DNA of 42,019 bases, taken from positions 1 to 42,019 of the forward strand of contig CAUJJO010000152.1 in NCBI GenBank assembly GCA_963205125.1. Direction: 5' to 3'. The notes under the pieces are model-generated. The model was not told where the DNA came from, made no database searches, and worked only from the letters and a program-made list of their open reading frames with translations. Numbering within the stretch: position 1 is the first letter of the stretch; each line of letters begins with the position of its first letter. Both the position numbers and the translations under genes were made by a program. This DNA comes from Pseudomonadota bacterium. Its GTDB lineage: Bacteria > Pseudomonadota > Gammaproteobacteria > Burkholderiales > Burkholderiaceae_C. Below, one piece after another: positions 34,405 to 42,019 of the stretch.

Positions 34405-35436
34405 TCAGTTGCTGAACTGTGCGATGTACTCGTCGATCCGCGCACCATCGGCAGCCGTCAGGGTCTCGGCCTTCAGCACCGGCGTGGGCGGCTTCTTGCC
34501 TTCGGCCACGTCGATGGCCGTGTTGGCCACTCCGGCAGCCACCTCGTTGGCCGAAGTCGCGATGACGGCGCGCAGCAAGGTGCCCTTCTTCAGCGCCTTG
34601 AGCGCATCGGGCGAGCCGTCCTGGCCGCCGACGTAGATGAGCGGATCGTCGTCCTTCTTGCCCGCATTCAGGAAGGCCTGGCGGGCACCGAGTGCCACGT
34701 CGTCGTTGAACGCGAGCACCATGTTCAGCTCGGGGTGCGCCTGCAGGACGGTGGAGGTGATCTTCTCGCCGGTGGCACGGTCGCCGGCCTTCTGCGTCGA
34801 GATCACCGTCACGTCGGCATTGCCGCCGGGGAACACGGCATTGAGGCCTTCGTCACGAAGGATGCCTGCGCTGAGGTCGCGGTTGTTGAGGATGAGGACG
34901 CTGAACTTCTTGCCCGGATGAGCGGCCACCCACTGGAGTGCGTGCGTGCCCAGCATCTCGCCGTTGCGTTTCCAGTCCAGCTGGACCGACGCGTCCTGGT
35001 TCTTCATGTCGACGCTGTAGCTCACGAAGCCCACGCAGTTCGCGCGCGCCTTGGCGGCCACGGGTTCGATGGACGATGGCTCGAGCGCGTACGCGGCGAT
35101 CACCGGCAGGCCCTGGTTGACCCAGTTCGTCAGGTCGTTGACCTGCTTTTGCAAGTCCATCGAATTGCCCGAAGTCAGGACCTTGTAGCCGCGCTTCTCG
35201 GCGAATTCCTTGACGCGGTTGTTGAACGGCTCCGCAATGGCGATGCCCGCGAGCGGGAAGTCCCAGCCGATGACCTTCTGCGTCGAGCGTTGACAGGTTG
35301 CGGTCTGCGCGGTCTTGGCCTCCGGCTCCACCCGGCTGCACGCCGTGACGGCGACGACGGCGGCAACGGCAACTGCGGGCGCGAGGATCGAGGTCAGGAT
35401 ATGCGTTCGACGGCTCGGAAACCGGGCGATGGGCAT
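34405..35436 (-). CDS. Sugar-type periplasmic binding lipoprotein
   Basis: 343 residues. A lipoprotein signal peptide ends VAVTAC (Cys33), so it is anchored outside the inner membrane. The mature part is a type I periplasmic-binding fold (KVIGWDFPLAGIAIAEPFNNRVKEFAEKRGYKVL at the start; MVLAFNDDVALGARQAFLNAG and LIYVGGQDGSPDAL later), like RbsB-type sugar or polyol receptors. AGGAG lies 7 nt before the ATG. It heads the operon binding protein-ATPase-permease-amidase-kinases. A promoter is proposed at 35514-35542. Confidence 0.93.
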   Translation of the reverse strand: MPIARFPSRRTHILTSILAPAVAVAAVVAVTACSRVEPEAKTAQTATCQRSTQKVIGWDFPLAGIAIAEPFNNRVKEFAEKRGYKVLTSGNSMDLQKQVNDLTNWVNQGLPVIAAYALEPSSIEPVAAKARANCVGFVSYSVDMKNQDASVQLDWKRNGEMLGTHALQWVAAHPGKKFSVLILNNRDLSAGILRDEGLNAVFPGGNADVTVISTQKAGDRATGEKITSTVLQAHPELNMVLAFNDDVALGARQAFLNAGKKDDDPLIYVGGQDGSPDALKALKKGTLLRAVIATSANEVAAGVANTAIDVAEGKKPPTPVLKAETLTAADGARIDEYIAQFSN

Positions 35437-35513
35437 GGCTTACTCCTGGGCGGTGAGGCAAGGACCGGAGCGCAGACGCATCAGGGGCCCCAAAGCGCTG
35501 CGACAGTTCCAAA

Positions 35514-35542
35514 GTAGACCAGCAGTGGCGGTCAATAGTCAA
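35514..35542 (-). promoter_or_regulatory. Candidate sigma-70 promoter for the ABC transporter operon
   Basis: On the minus strand TTGACT (35537-35542), a 17-nt spacer, and TCTACT (35514-35519). It lies about 80 bp before the binding-protein start. A 7-bp direct repeat GTCAATA (35531 and 35538) overlaps the -35 box, which suggests regulated access. Confidence 0.55.
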
Positions 35543-35545
35543 TAG

Positions 35546-35559
35546 GAATACTCATATTC
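35546..35559. promoter_or_regulatory. Small palindrome GAATA-CTCA-TATTC upstream of the promoter
   Basis: Perfect 5-bp arms around 4 nt in the only AT-rich stretch of the region, just beyond the proposed -35 box. It could be a regulator site; the protein is not known. Confidence 0.4.
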
Positions 35560-35646
35560 GGGCAGATACGATCCACATCCGGCGGCCATCAACCCATCAG
35601 CCCGCGCGCGTCTGCGCGCCGTTCACTCGTCGCCTGGGCCCGTCGC

Positions 35647-36663
35647 CTAGACCAGCCGCGCCGTCGGGCTGGCCCGGCCGACGAGCGTGGGGTCGCGCGT
35701 GACGACTTGGGCGAGCACGCCATCGATGCGCGCCATCGCCTCCGGCGGGATGGTCACGCCAGCGGCCGCCGCACTCTGGGCGAGCTGTTCGGGTCGGGAG
35801 GCGCCGACGATCGCCGAAGCGACGTTGCGGTTCTGCAGCACCCAGGCGATCGCCATCGCCGGCATCGACAGGCCAAGGTCGGCGGCAATCGGGCGCAGGT
35901 CCTGCACCGCGGCGAGCACCCCGTCGGAGAGCCAGCTCTTGATCACGTCGGCACCGCGCTTGGGATCGGTGGCACGCGAGCCGGCCGGAACGGCCTGCCC
36001 GGGGAGGTACTTGCCGGACAGCACGCCCTGCGCCATCGGCGACCAAACCACTTGCGACATCCCGAGCTCCGCGCATGCCGGCACGACCTCCTCTTCGACG
36101 ATGCGCCAGAGCATGGAGTACTGCGGCTGGTTGGACACCAGCGAGATGCCCAGCTGGCGGGCCAGGCCGTGCGCCTGGCGCATCTGCTCGACCGTCCACT
36201 CGCTGACGCCGATGTAGAGCGCCTTGCCTGCGCGCACCACGTCCGCGAAGGCCTGCATCGTCTCTTCGAGCGGCGTGAAGGCGTCGAAGCGATGCGCCTG
36301 GTAGACATCCACGTAGTCCATCTGCAGTCGGCGCAGCGAGCCGTTGATGGCCTCCAGGATGTGCTTGCGCGACAGGCCCGTGTCGTTCTTGCCGCGCGGC
36401 TGCGGGCCTACCGGCTGGTAGACCTTGGTGAGCACTTCCACCGATTCGCGGCGCACGCCCTTGAGCGCAGCCCCGAGCACTTCCTCGGCCGCCCCGTTGG
36501 CATAGGTATCGGCGGTATCGAAGGTCGTGATGCCGCAGTCCAGCGCAGCGTGCACGCAGCGCGTGGCCACGTCGTTCTCGATTTGCGAACCGTGCGTCAG
36601 CCAGTTGCCATAGGTCAATGCAGAGATCTGCATCCCCGAGGAGCCGAGATAGCGGAATTCCAT
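35647..36663 (-). CDS. Aldo/keto reductase (voltage-gated K+ channel beta-like group)
   Basis: 338 residues. An NADPH-dependent (beta/alpha)8 reductase. It begins MEFRYLGSSGMQISALTYGNW, typical of the Kv-beta/YghZ-like group, with the catalytic DTADTYANG (Asp and Tyr), VLTKVYQP (Lys) and YQAHRFD (His). The cofactor end is SAIVGASRPEQL. It probably reduces a small aldehyde. It is read on the same strand as the transporter operon but separated by 210 bp, so it may use its own promoter in the region shared with the divergent DeoR gene. RBS unclear. Confidence 0.9.
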   Translation of the reverse strand: MEFRYLGSSGMQISALTYGNWLTHGSQIENDVATRCVHAALDCGITTFDTADTYANGAAEEVLGAALKGVRRESVEVLTKVYQPVGPQPRGKNDTGLSRKHILEAINGSLRRLQMDYVDVYQAHRFDAFTPLEETMQAFADVVRAGKALYIGVSEWTVEQMRQAHGLARQLGISLVSNQPQYSMLWRIVEEEVVPACAELGMSQVVWSPMAQGVLSGKYLPGQAVPAGSRATDPKRGADVIKSWLSDGVLAAVQDLRPIAADLGLSMPAMAIAWVLQNRNVASAIVGASRPEQLAQSAAAAGVTIPPEAMARIDGVLAQVVTRDPTLVGRASPTARLV

Positions 36664-36792
36664 ATCGTCGTGACGCCTGTTGTGTGTGTGGACGGGCTTG
36701 ATCGGCTGTGTCAGCGCGCGTAGGCCGGGTGGTATCCTCGCCGAAAGCACACAAACGATCAATAATCCACTGCAACTTTCCGAGGCTTGGCC

Positions 36793-37560
36793 GTGCTGGC
36801 AGAAGAACGTCGCAACCTCCTGACCGAAGCACTCGCGAGTGCGGGCATGCTGAGCACCGAGGAACTGGCCAGCCATCTGGGCGTCTCGGCCGAGACGGTC
36901 AGGCGCGATCTGGTCCGCCTCGAAGGCCGCGGACTGATCCGGCGCGTGCACGGCGGAGCATCGAGCGTGCTGGGCACGCGCGGCACGGAAGCGACGTTCT
37001 CCGAGCGAGCGAGCGCCGGCACCGAGGCCAAGACGACGATCGGAGCGCTGGCTGCCAGTCTCGTGAAGCCGGGCCAGACGATCGTGTTCGACGTCGGCAC
37101 GACGGCGCTGGCCGTGGCCCGTGCGCTGCCGCCCGACTACCACGGCACGGTCGTGACGTGTTCGCTGCTCGTGGCCTGCGAGCTCGCCGGCCGTACGGGC
37201 GTCGAGGTGCTCGTCTGCGGCGGCCGTGTTCGTGCCGGCGACCTCGCCGTCTCCAACGCGCAGGCCGTGGCCTTCATGCGGGAGGTGCACGCCGACGTGA
37301 GCTTCCTCGGCTCGGGCGGCATCTCGGCCGAAGTGGGGGTCACGGATTACCACCTCGACGAGGTCGCCACGCGACGGGTGCTGATCACGAACTCACAGCG
37401 GCCCTATGTGCTGGCGGACGCGGAGAAGTTCGGGCGCGTGAGCGCACACCGGGTCTGCGGCTTCGCCGAAGTGGCCGGCGTGATCACGGATCGCGAGCCG
37501 CCACCAGCCCTGCTGCACGCCATCACGAGGGTCGGCGCGCAGGTGCTCTTTCCGCGCTAG
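36793..37560 (+). CDS. DeoR-family transcriptional regulator
   Basis: 255 residues. An N-terminal DeoR winged helix: ERRNLLTEALASAGMLSTEELASHLGVSAETVRRDLVRLEGRGLIRRVHGGA. The DeoRC domain follows with the phosphosugar-binding pattern VFDVGTTALAVARAL, CSLLVACELAG and SGGISAEVGVTDYHLDEV. This class senses phosphorylated sugars or polyols, in keeping with kinases and a GlpA-like enzyme in the locus. A GTG at 36793 is favoured, with GAGG 7 nt upstream; a TTG at 36787 is too close. CTTTC/GAAAG elements at 36743 and 36775 and a CTTTC at 37667 could be half-sites. Confidence 0.9.
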   Translation: MLAEERRNLLTEALASAGMLSTEELASHLGVSAETVRRDLVRLEGRGLIRRVHGGASSVLGTRGTEATFSERASAGTEAKTTIGALAASLVKPGQTIVFDVGTTALAVARALPPDYHGTVVTCSLLVACELAGRTGVEVLVCGGRVRAGDLAVSNAQAVAFMREVHADVSFLGSGGISAEVGVTDYHLDEVATRRVLITNSQRPYVLADAEKFGRVSAHRVCGFAEVAGVITDREPPPALLHAITRVGAQVLFPR

Positions 37561-37640
37561 GTGCGCGAGGCTTCACACACACGCGACCCGCCGGGGCGGC
37601 TGTACGCAGCCGTCGGGCTCGCCTCTATCTGGCCTTTTCG

Positions 37641-37669
37641 TTGACACGCACTGCCTGCACTTGCATACT
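37641..37669 (+). promoter_or_regulatory. Sigma-70 promoter of the flavoprotein pair
   Basis: TTGACA at 37641-37646, a 17-nt spacer and CATACT at 37664-37669. The predicted transcription start (about 37676) falls at the left arm of the 37673-37696 inverted repeat, and the GlpA-like ATG lies about 75 bp further on. Confidence 0.7.
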
Positions 37670-37672
37670 TTC

Positions 37673-37696
37673 GCCCGTTCTCACACATATACGGGC
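37673..37696. promoter_or_regulatory. Inverted repeat over the predicted transcription start
   Basis: GCCCGT, 12 nt, ACGGGC. Its placement just after the -10 box suits a repressor operator, the neighbouring DeoR protein being the obvious candidate. This is inference from position only. Confidence 0.45.
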
Positions 37697-37749
37697 ATTT
37701 GCAGGCGTCCCGCGAGAGACTGCGGTCGGCCGGACGACGAACATCCACC

Positions 37750-39189
37750 ATGAATACCGCAAGCACATACGACGTTGCCGTCATCGGTGCTGGACTCGTG
37801 GGCTCGGCCATCGCTCGCGAGTTGAGCGGCTACGGGTGCCGGGTCGTTCTGGTCGAAGCGCGCAGCGACGTCGGCGACGGCATCAGCAAGGCCAACACGG
37901 CCATCTTGCACACCGGCTTCGATGCCAAGCCGGGGACGCTCGAGAGCCGGCTGGTCCGCCGCGGCTGGCAGTTGCTGAGCGACTACGCCGGCCGCACCGG
38001 GATCCCGGTCGAGAGGACGGGCGCCATGCTGGTCGCGTGGACTGCGGAGGAGGCGGCTGCGTTGCCAGGGCTCGCGGGCAAGGCCATCGACAACGGCTAC
38101 ACGGCCTGCGAACTCGTCGATTCAGCCGAGGTCTATCGCCTCGAACCCCACCTCGGAGCGGGCGCGCTCGCCGGTCTTCGCGTTCCCGACGAATCGATCA
38201 CCTGCACCTGGACGACTTCGCTGGCCCTGGCCACCGACGCCGTGAACCGCGGCTCGACCCTGCTGCTGCGCACGCGCGTCGTCGGCGCCTCGCAGCACGC
38301 CGACGCCAGCGGCCCGCTGACCGTCCTGCAGACCGAGCACGCTGCGGTGCGCGCGCGCTTTGTCGTGAACGCAGCCGGACTGCACGGCGACCATGTCGAT
38401 GCGCTGTTCGGCTACCAGCGGTTCACCGTGACGCCGCGGCGCGGCGAACTGCTCGTCTACGACAAGCACACCCGCGCGCTGGTGAGCCAGATCCTCCTGC
38501 CCGTGCCCGGCCGGCTCGGCAAGGGCGTCCTCGTGAGCCCGACCGTGTACGGCAACGTGATCCTCGGGCCGACGGCCGAGGAACTCGACGATCGGTCCGC
38601 CACGCAAACCTCGGCGCGAGGATTCGAATTCCTGCTCGACAAGGGCAAGCGGATTCTGCCCGCCCTGCTCGAGGAAGAGGTCACCGCCAGCTACGCCGGA
38701 CTGCGTGCAGGGATCGGACGGGAAGACTACCTCATCGATGCCGACGCCAAGCAGCGCTACGTCCTCGTCGGCGGCATTCGTTCGACCGGGCTGAGCGCGT
38801 GCATGGCGATCGCCGAGTACGTACGCGGCCTTCTGGATGGCATCGGACTGCGCATCGTGGAGCCAGACAACCTGCCGCCGGCGCCGCGCATGCCCAACCT
38901 CGGCGAGGCCTTCCTGCGCCCGTACCAGGATGCGGCACGCATCGCGCACGATCCGGCCTACGGGAGCATCGTCTGCTTTTGCGAGCGGGTCACCGAAGGC
39001 GAGATCCGCGACGCCTGCAACAGCACCCTGGCACCGCACGATCTGGCAGGACTGCGCCGGCGCACCCGGGCGATGAACGGGCGCTGCCAGGCGTTCTACT
39101 GCGGCGCGAGCGTGCAGGCGCTCTTCGAGCGCCGCAGCACCTCACCAGCAGCGTGGGCCGACGTACCCGAACGAGCCCATGAGCCATGA
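37750..39189 (+). CDS. GlpA-like FAD oxidoreductase with C-terminal BFD [2Fe-2S] domain
   Basis: 479 residues. An FAD Rossmann start (VAVIGAGLVGSAIARELSGYG) and a DAO/GlpD-type body (GISKANTAILHTGFDA, LVSPTVYGNVILGPTAEE, YAGLRAGIGREDYLI). The C-terminal Fer2_BFD domain has cysteines at 409, 411, 446 and 451 (CFC..., CQAFYC). This matches the anaerobic glycerol-3-phosphate dehydrogenase GlpA layout and related dehydrogenases. The substrate could be a phosphorylated polyol. The stop overlaps the next ATG (ATGA). Confidence 0.9.
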   Translation: MNTASTYDVAVIGAGLVGSAIARELSGYGCRVVLVEARSDVGDGISKANTAILHTGFDAKPGTLESRLVRRGWQLLSDYAGRTGIPVERTGAMLVAWTAEEAAALPGLAGKAIDNGYTACELVDSAEVYRLEPHLGAGALAGLRVPDESITCTWTTSLALATDAVNRGSTLLLRTRVVGASQHADASGPLTVLQTEHAAVRARFVVNAAGLHGDHVDALFGYQRFTVTPRRGELLVYDKHTRALVSQILLPVPGRLGKGVLVSPTVYGNVILGPTAEELDDRSATQTSARGFEFLLDKGKRILPALLEEEVTASYAGLRAGIGREDYLIDADAKQRYVLVGGIRSTGLSACMAIAEYVRGLLDGIGLRIVEPDNLPPAPRMPNLGEAFLRPYQDAARIAHDPAYGSIVCFCERVTEGEIRDACNSTLAPHDLAGLRRRTRAMNGRCQAFYCGASVQALFERRSTSPAAWADVPERAHEP

Positions 39190-40478
39190 GCAGTGAGCGC
39201 GGCCTGAGTGGCGATCTCACGGTTGACGTACTCATCGTCGGTGGCGGCCCTTCAGGCTTGAGCGCGGCGACGGCACTCGCGCATGCCCTGCCCGCCGGTC
39301 GCGTCGCGCTGATCGATCGCGAGTCGGCCACCGGCGGCATACCAAGGCACAGCGATCACCTCGGCTTCGGCATGCGCGACTTGCGGACCTTCATCTCCGG
39401 CCCGGCCTACGCGCGGCGCCTGACCGACCGCGCGCTGCAGGCCGGCGCACGCCTTTACACGCAGACCATGGCCACGGACTGGGCCGATTCCCACACCGTC
39501 GCGGTCACCAGCCCCGGTGGCCGCCGTCGCGTCCACGCCGGCGCCATCGTACTGGCGACCGGCGCCCGCGAACGCTCGCGCGCGGGCCGGATGATCCCCG
39601 GCTATCGCGGACCGGGCATCTACACGACCGGACAGTTGCAAAACCTGGTCCACCTCCATCACCGCAGCCCGGGCGAATGTGCGGTGGTCGTCGGCGCCGA
39701 AATGGTCAGTTGGTCCGCCGTGTTGACGCTGCGCACGGCCGGGTGCCGCGTCGTCTCGATGATCAGTGCCTACGACCGCCCCGAGACCTACGCTGCGGTC
39801 AGCGTCCTGGGACGGTTGGCTTTCGGGGTTCCCGTGGCAGTCCGCTCACGGTTGACCCGCATCATCGGTGCCGACCGCGTCAGTGCCGTCGAGATCGAGC
39901 GCCTGGACACCGGGGAACTGCGCCTGGTCGAATGCGACACGGTGATCCTGACGGGGTCGTGGGTCGGCGAATGCGAACTCGCGCGTACCGCCGGGCTCGA
40001 AATGGACGGCCCTGCGCAGGGTCCGGTCGTCGACAACCTGCAGGAGACCAGCACGGCGGGAATATTCGCGATCGGCAATCTCACGCACCCCGTCGACACC
40101 GCGGGCGTTGCCGCACAGGATGGCGTCGCGGTCGCCCCCCATGTCCTCGAGTACCTGAGGCAGTCACCGCGCAAGGTAGCCAGGCCGGACTCGCTTCGCA
40201 TCACCGCCGGCAGCAACCTGCGCTGGATCACCCCTGGGCGGCTGCGCGACACGTTGGGCACTGCCCGCAACGGCATGCTGTGTTGGCCCGGCGTCGAGCT
40301 CCGGCGACCGCAGGTGACGGTGACGCAGAACGGACACGTCATCGCGCGTCGCGTGTTGTCGCGATCCGCCTCACCCGGGCGGGTGCTGCACCTGCCGGCG
40401 ACATTGCTCGCCGGCGCGGTGGCGCAAGATGGACCCGCGGTTGTCAGTCTTGCCGACGCAACCGAAAATCAGCGTTGA
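39186..40478 (+). CDS. NAD(P)/FAD-dependent oxidoreductase, partner of the GlpA-like protein
   Basis: 430 residues. An FAD motif (VLIVGGGPSGLSAATAL), a substrate/FAD region GGIPRHSDHLGFGMRDL, ATGARERSR, a second dinucleotide motif VVVGAEMVSWSAVLTLRTAG, and a closing AIGNLTHPVDTAGVAAQDG FAD block. It is of the pyridine-nucleotide-disulfide class that pairs with GlpA- or DAO-type subunits (compare GlpB-like and HcnB/OoxA-like pairs). It is translationally coupled to the GlpA-like gene. It may pass electrons from the iron-sulfur flavoprotein onward; the acceptor is unknown. Confidence 0.88.
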   Translation: MSSERGLSGDLTVDVLIVGGGPSGLSAATALAHALPAGRVALIDRESATGGIPRHSDHLGFGMRDLRTFISGPAYARRLTDRALQAGARLYTQTMATDWADSHTVAVTSPGGRRRVHAGAIVLATGARERSRAGRMIPGYRGPGIYTTGQLQNLVHLHHRSPGECAVVVGAEMVSWSAVLTLRTAGCRVVSMISAYDRPETYAAVSVLGRLAFGVPVAVRSRLTRIIGADRVSAVEIERLDTGELRLVECDTVILTGSWVGECELARTAGLEMDGPAQGPVVDNLQETSTAGIFAIGNLTHPVDTAGVAAQDGVAVAPHVLEYLRQSPRKVARPDSLRITAGSNLRWITPGRLRDTLGTARNGMLCWPGVELRRPQVTVTQNGHVIARRVLSRSASPGRVLHLPATLLAGAVAQDGPAVVSLADATENQR

Positions 40479-40540
40479 TCACGCGTTGAAGACGGCTCGG
40501 TCGCCGGCCGCTTCCACGCCGGGACGCGATCGGCCTCTGC

Positions 40541-41623
40541 ATGCCAGACACACTCACAGATTCCCGAGCCCCGGAGCGCCCGCGGCTGGTCTACCCGTTC
40601 CCCGACAAGCCCGCCCATGGTCAGCGGCTGGAAGTCGCGCCCGGCGTGCACTGGCTGCGCATGCCGCTGCCGTTTCATCTCGATCACATCAACTTGTGGA
40701 CGCTGGCCGACGGCGACGGCTACGCGATCGTCGACACCGGCACGCGCACCGAAGACGTGATCGGCCTGTGGCAGACGCTGTTCGAAGCCGACGGCGCTGC
40801 CAGCCGGCCCACGCGCGTGATCGCCACCCACATGCACCCGGACCATGTCGGCGCGGCCGGCTGGATCACGCGGCGCTTCGGTATCCCCTTGTGGATGACG
40901 CGGCAGGAATACCTGAGCTGCCGCATCGCCGCTGCCGACACCGGGCGCGAGCCGCCGCCCGATGCGATCGCGTTCTACCGGCAGGCGGGCTGGAGCGCGC
41001 GCGCGATCGAGATCTATCGCGGCCGCTTCGGGCGCTTTGGCCTCTACATCCACGCGCTGCCCGAGAGCTATCGCCGCCTGTACGACGGGCAGGTGATGGC
41101 GATCGGCACGCGCCGCTGGCGCGTGGTCGTCGGCAGCGGGCATTCGCCCGAGCACGCCTGCCTCTACTGCGCCGAAGACGGGCTCCTCATCAGCGGCGAC
41201 CAGGTGCTGCCGCGCATCTCGTCCAACATCTCGGTCAATCCGATGGAGCCCGACGCCGATCCGCTCGCCGACTGGCTGGCCTCGCTGGACAAGCTGCGCC
41301 GCGAGGTGAGTGACGACGTGCTCGTGCTGCCGGCGCACAACGAGCCCTTTCGCGGCCTGCACGCGCGGCTGGCGGCGCTGGCCAGCGGTCAGCAGCTTGC
41401 CCTCGAGCGCCTGCGCCGACGCCTGCGCGAGCCGCGGCGTGCGATCGACGTCTTCGCCTCGCTCTTCGGCCGCCCGGTGCCCGAGGGCGACGTGAGCCTG
41501 CTGAACCTCGCCACCGGCGAGAGCGTGGCCTGCCTGAACCACCTGCTGCAGCGCGGCGAACTCGATGTCGATGTCGACGACCACGGGGTACGCTGGTACC
41601 GGCTGCGCGCCGGCGCCGGGTGA
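40541..41623 (+). CDS. MBL-fold metallo-hydrolase
   Basis: 360 residues. The metal site is HMHPDH at residues 97-102, with VDTGTRTED before it, GSGHSPEH and SGDQVLPRISSN after it, and a C-terminal helical domain. It resembles glyoxalase II/RNase Z-like hydrolases found beside aromatic-CoA degradation genes in Burkholderiales. A thioesterase-type role is a guess. The ATG at 40541 has no evident RBS. It lies just upstream of the aryl-CoA hydroxylase gene. Confidence 0.85.
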   Translation: MPDTLTDSRAPERPRLVYPFPDKPAHGQRLEVAPGVHWLRMPLPFHLDHINLWTLADGDGYAIVDTGTRTEDVIGLWQTLFEADGAASRPTRVIATHMHPDHVGAAGWITRRFGIPLWMTRQEYLSCRIAAADTGREPPPDAIAFYRQAGWSARAIEIYRGRFGRFGLYIHALPESYRRLYDGQVMAIGTRRWRVVVGSGHSPEHACLYCAEDGLLISGDQVLPRISSNISVNPMEPDADPLADWLASLDKLRREVSDDVLVLPAHNEPFRGLHARLAALASGQQLALERLRRRLREPRRAIDVFASLFGRPVPEGDVSLLNLATGESVACLNHLLQRGELDVDVDDHGVRWYRLRAGAG

Positions 41624-41672
41624 GCGAGCGTGAAACCCCTCTTGCACGAACCCATGCCAGGCGCTAAATTGC

Positions 41673-41684
41673 TTCACTTGTGAA
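41673..41684. promoter_or_regulatory. Candidate operator upstream of the aryl-CoA hydroxylase gene
   Basis: TTCACTTGTGAA, 5-bp arms around TT, followed by an AT-rich TTTTAAATTAG that could hold a -10 box. A second repeat ATGCA...TGCAT (41698-41713) lies next to it. It would suit a MarR-type regulator, but none is in the window. Confidence 0.5.
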
Positions 41685-41728
41685 TCTTTTAAATTAGATG
41701 CACCTGGCTGCATCACAGGAGGCACGGC

Positions 41729-42019
41729 ATGAAGATCGTCTGCATCGGCGGCGGCCCGGCGGGGTTGTACTTTGGGCTGCTGATGAAGAAGCTGAGCCCG
41801 GCGCACGAGGTCACCGTGGTCGAGCGCAACCGGCCGTACGACACCTTCGGCTGGGGCGTCGTGTTCTCCGATGCGACGATGGACAACATGCGCCAGTGGG
41901 ATCGCCAGAGCGCCGACGAGATCCAGGAAGCCTTCAACCACTGGGACGACATCGAGCTGCGCTTCAAGGGCCGCGTCCTGCGCTCGGGCGGCCACGGCTT
42001 CGTCGGCATCGGCCGCAAG
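41729..42019 (+). CDS. Salicylyl-CoA 5-hydroxylase / aminobenzoyl-CoA monooxygenase, N-terminus
   Basis: 97 visible residues, cut by the right edge. [21 protein letters not shown] is an FAD Rossmann start. [24 protein letters not shown] and the [12 protein letters not shown]...[10 protein letters not shown] region are characteristic of the large bifunctional salicylyl-CoA 5-hydroxylase/oxidoreductase family, which includes anthraniloyl-CoA monooxygenase. The full protein is about 770 residues. AGGAGG lies 6 nt before the ATG. It opens an aromatic acid degradation operon running out of the window. Confidence 0.9.
   Translation, partial: MKIVCIGGGPAGLYFGLLMKKLSPAHEVTVVERNRPYDTFGWGVVFSDATMDNMRQWDRQSADEIQEAFNHWDDIELRFKGRVLRSGGHGFVGIGRK

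Overview
The window is very GC-rich, with strong codon bias, long GC-driven antisense open frames and tightly packed operons. Gene content points to a betaproteobacterium of the Burkholderiales, near the Comamonadaceae/Leptothrix-Rubrivivax group: a HutC-controlled histidine pathway with HutF/HutG, a PEP-CTERM protein next to a PrsT-type TPR lipoprotein, and the start of a salicylyl-CoA/aminobenzoyl-CoA hydroxylase gene. This assignment is inferred from gene content. No rRNA, tRNA or CRISPR array was seen.

Layout. 1-5331: histidine utilisation. hutU (minus, cut by the window edge) diverges from hutC-hutD-hutI-hutG-hutF across a compound palindromic operator at 491-522. 5347-11571: an AAA+/DUF4143 ATPase, an orphan c-type cytochrome with a heme d1 propeller, a Tat-exported DUF411 protein, a membrane diguanylate cyclase and a DUF4213/DUF364 protein. 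11635-13043: a decayed patch with a small exported Cys-rich protein, the tail of a peptidoglycan amidase, and a 223-bp chimera copied from the cyclase and DUF364 genes. 13044-16883: a PEP-CTERM protein behind a good sigma-54 promoter match, a terminator, then prsT. 16976-21164: an iodotyrosine-deiodinase-like flavoprotein gene broken by one amber codon, an alpha/beta hydrolase coupled to a divergent MurA paralogue, and a zinc alcohol dehydrogenase.

21177-24845 is an accessory island. A PIN/RHH toxin-antitoxin pair is flanked by exact 28-bp direct repeats at the 3' end of ribE. Beyond ribE lies the wreck of a type III restriction-modification system (mod and res both internally deleted) with an intact RelE/RHH toxin-antitoxin pair between them. 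24964-28405: an aspartoacylase/AstE-like hydrolase, then a WYL regulator-nadC-lipoprotein operon on the minus strand.

28464-40478 looks like one catabolic locus. A minus-strand operon encodes a sugar-type ABC importer (binding lipoprotein, double ATPase, permease), an amidase and two APH-fold kinases, one of which lacks its metal-binding Asp. An aldo/keto reductase lies upstream. Facing away are a DeoR-type regulator and a translationally coupled pair of flavoproteins (GlpA-like with a BFD iron-sulfur domain, plus a second FAD protein). The inferred logic is import, amide cleavage, phosphorylation and flavin-dependent oxidation of a polyol- or amino-alcohol-like compound; the substrate is not identifiable from sequence. 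40541-42019: an MBL-fold hydrolase and the 5' end of the aryl-CoA hydroxylase gene, which begins an aromatic degradation locus running off the right edge.
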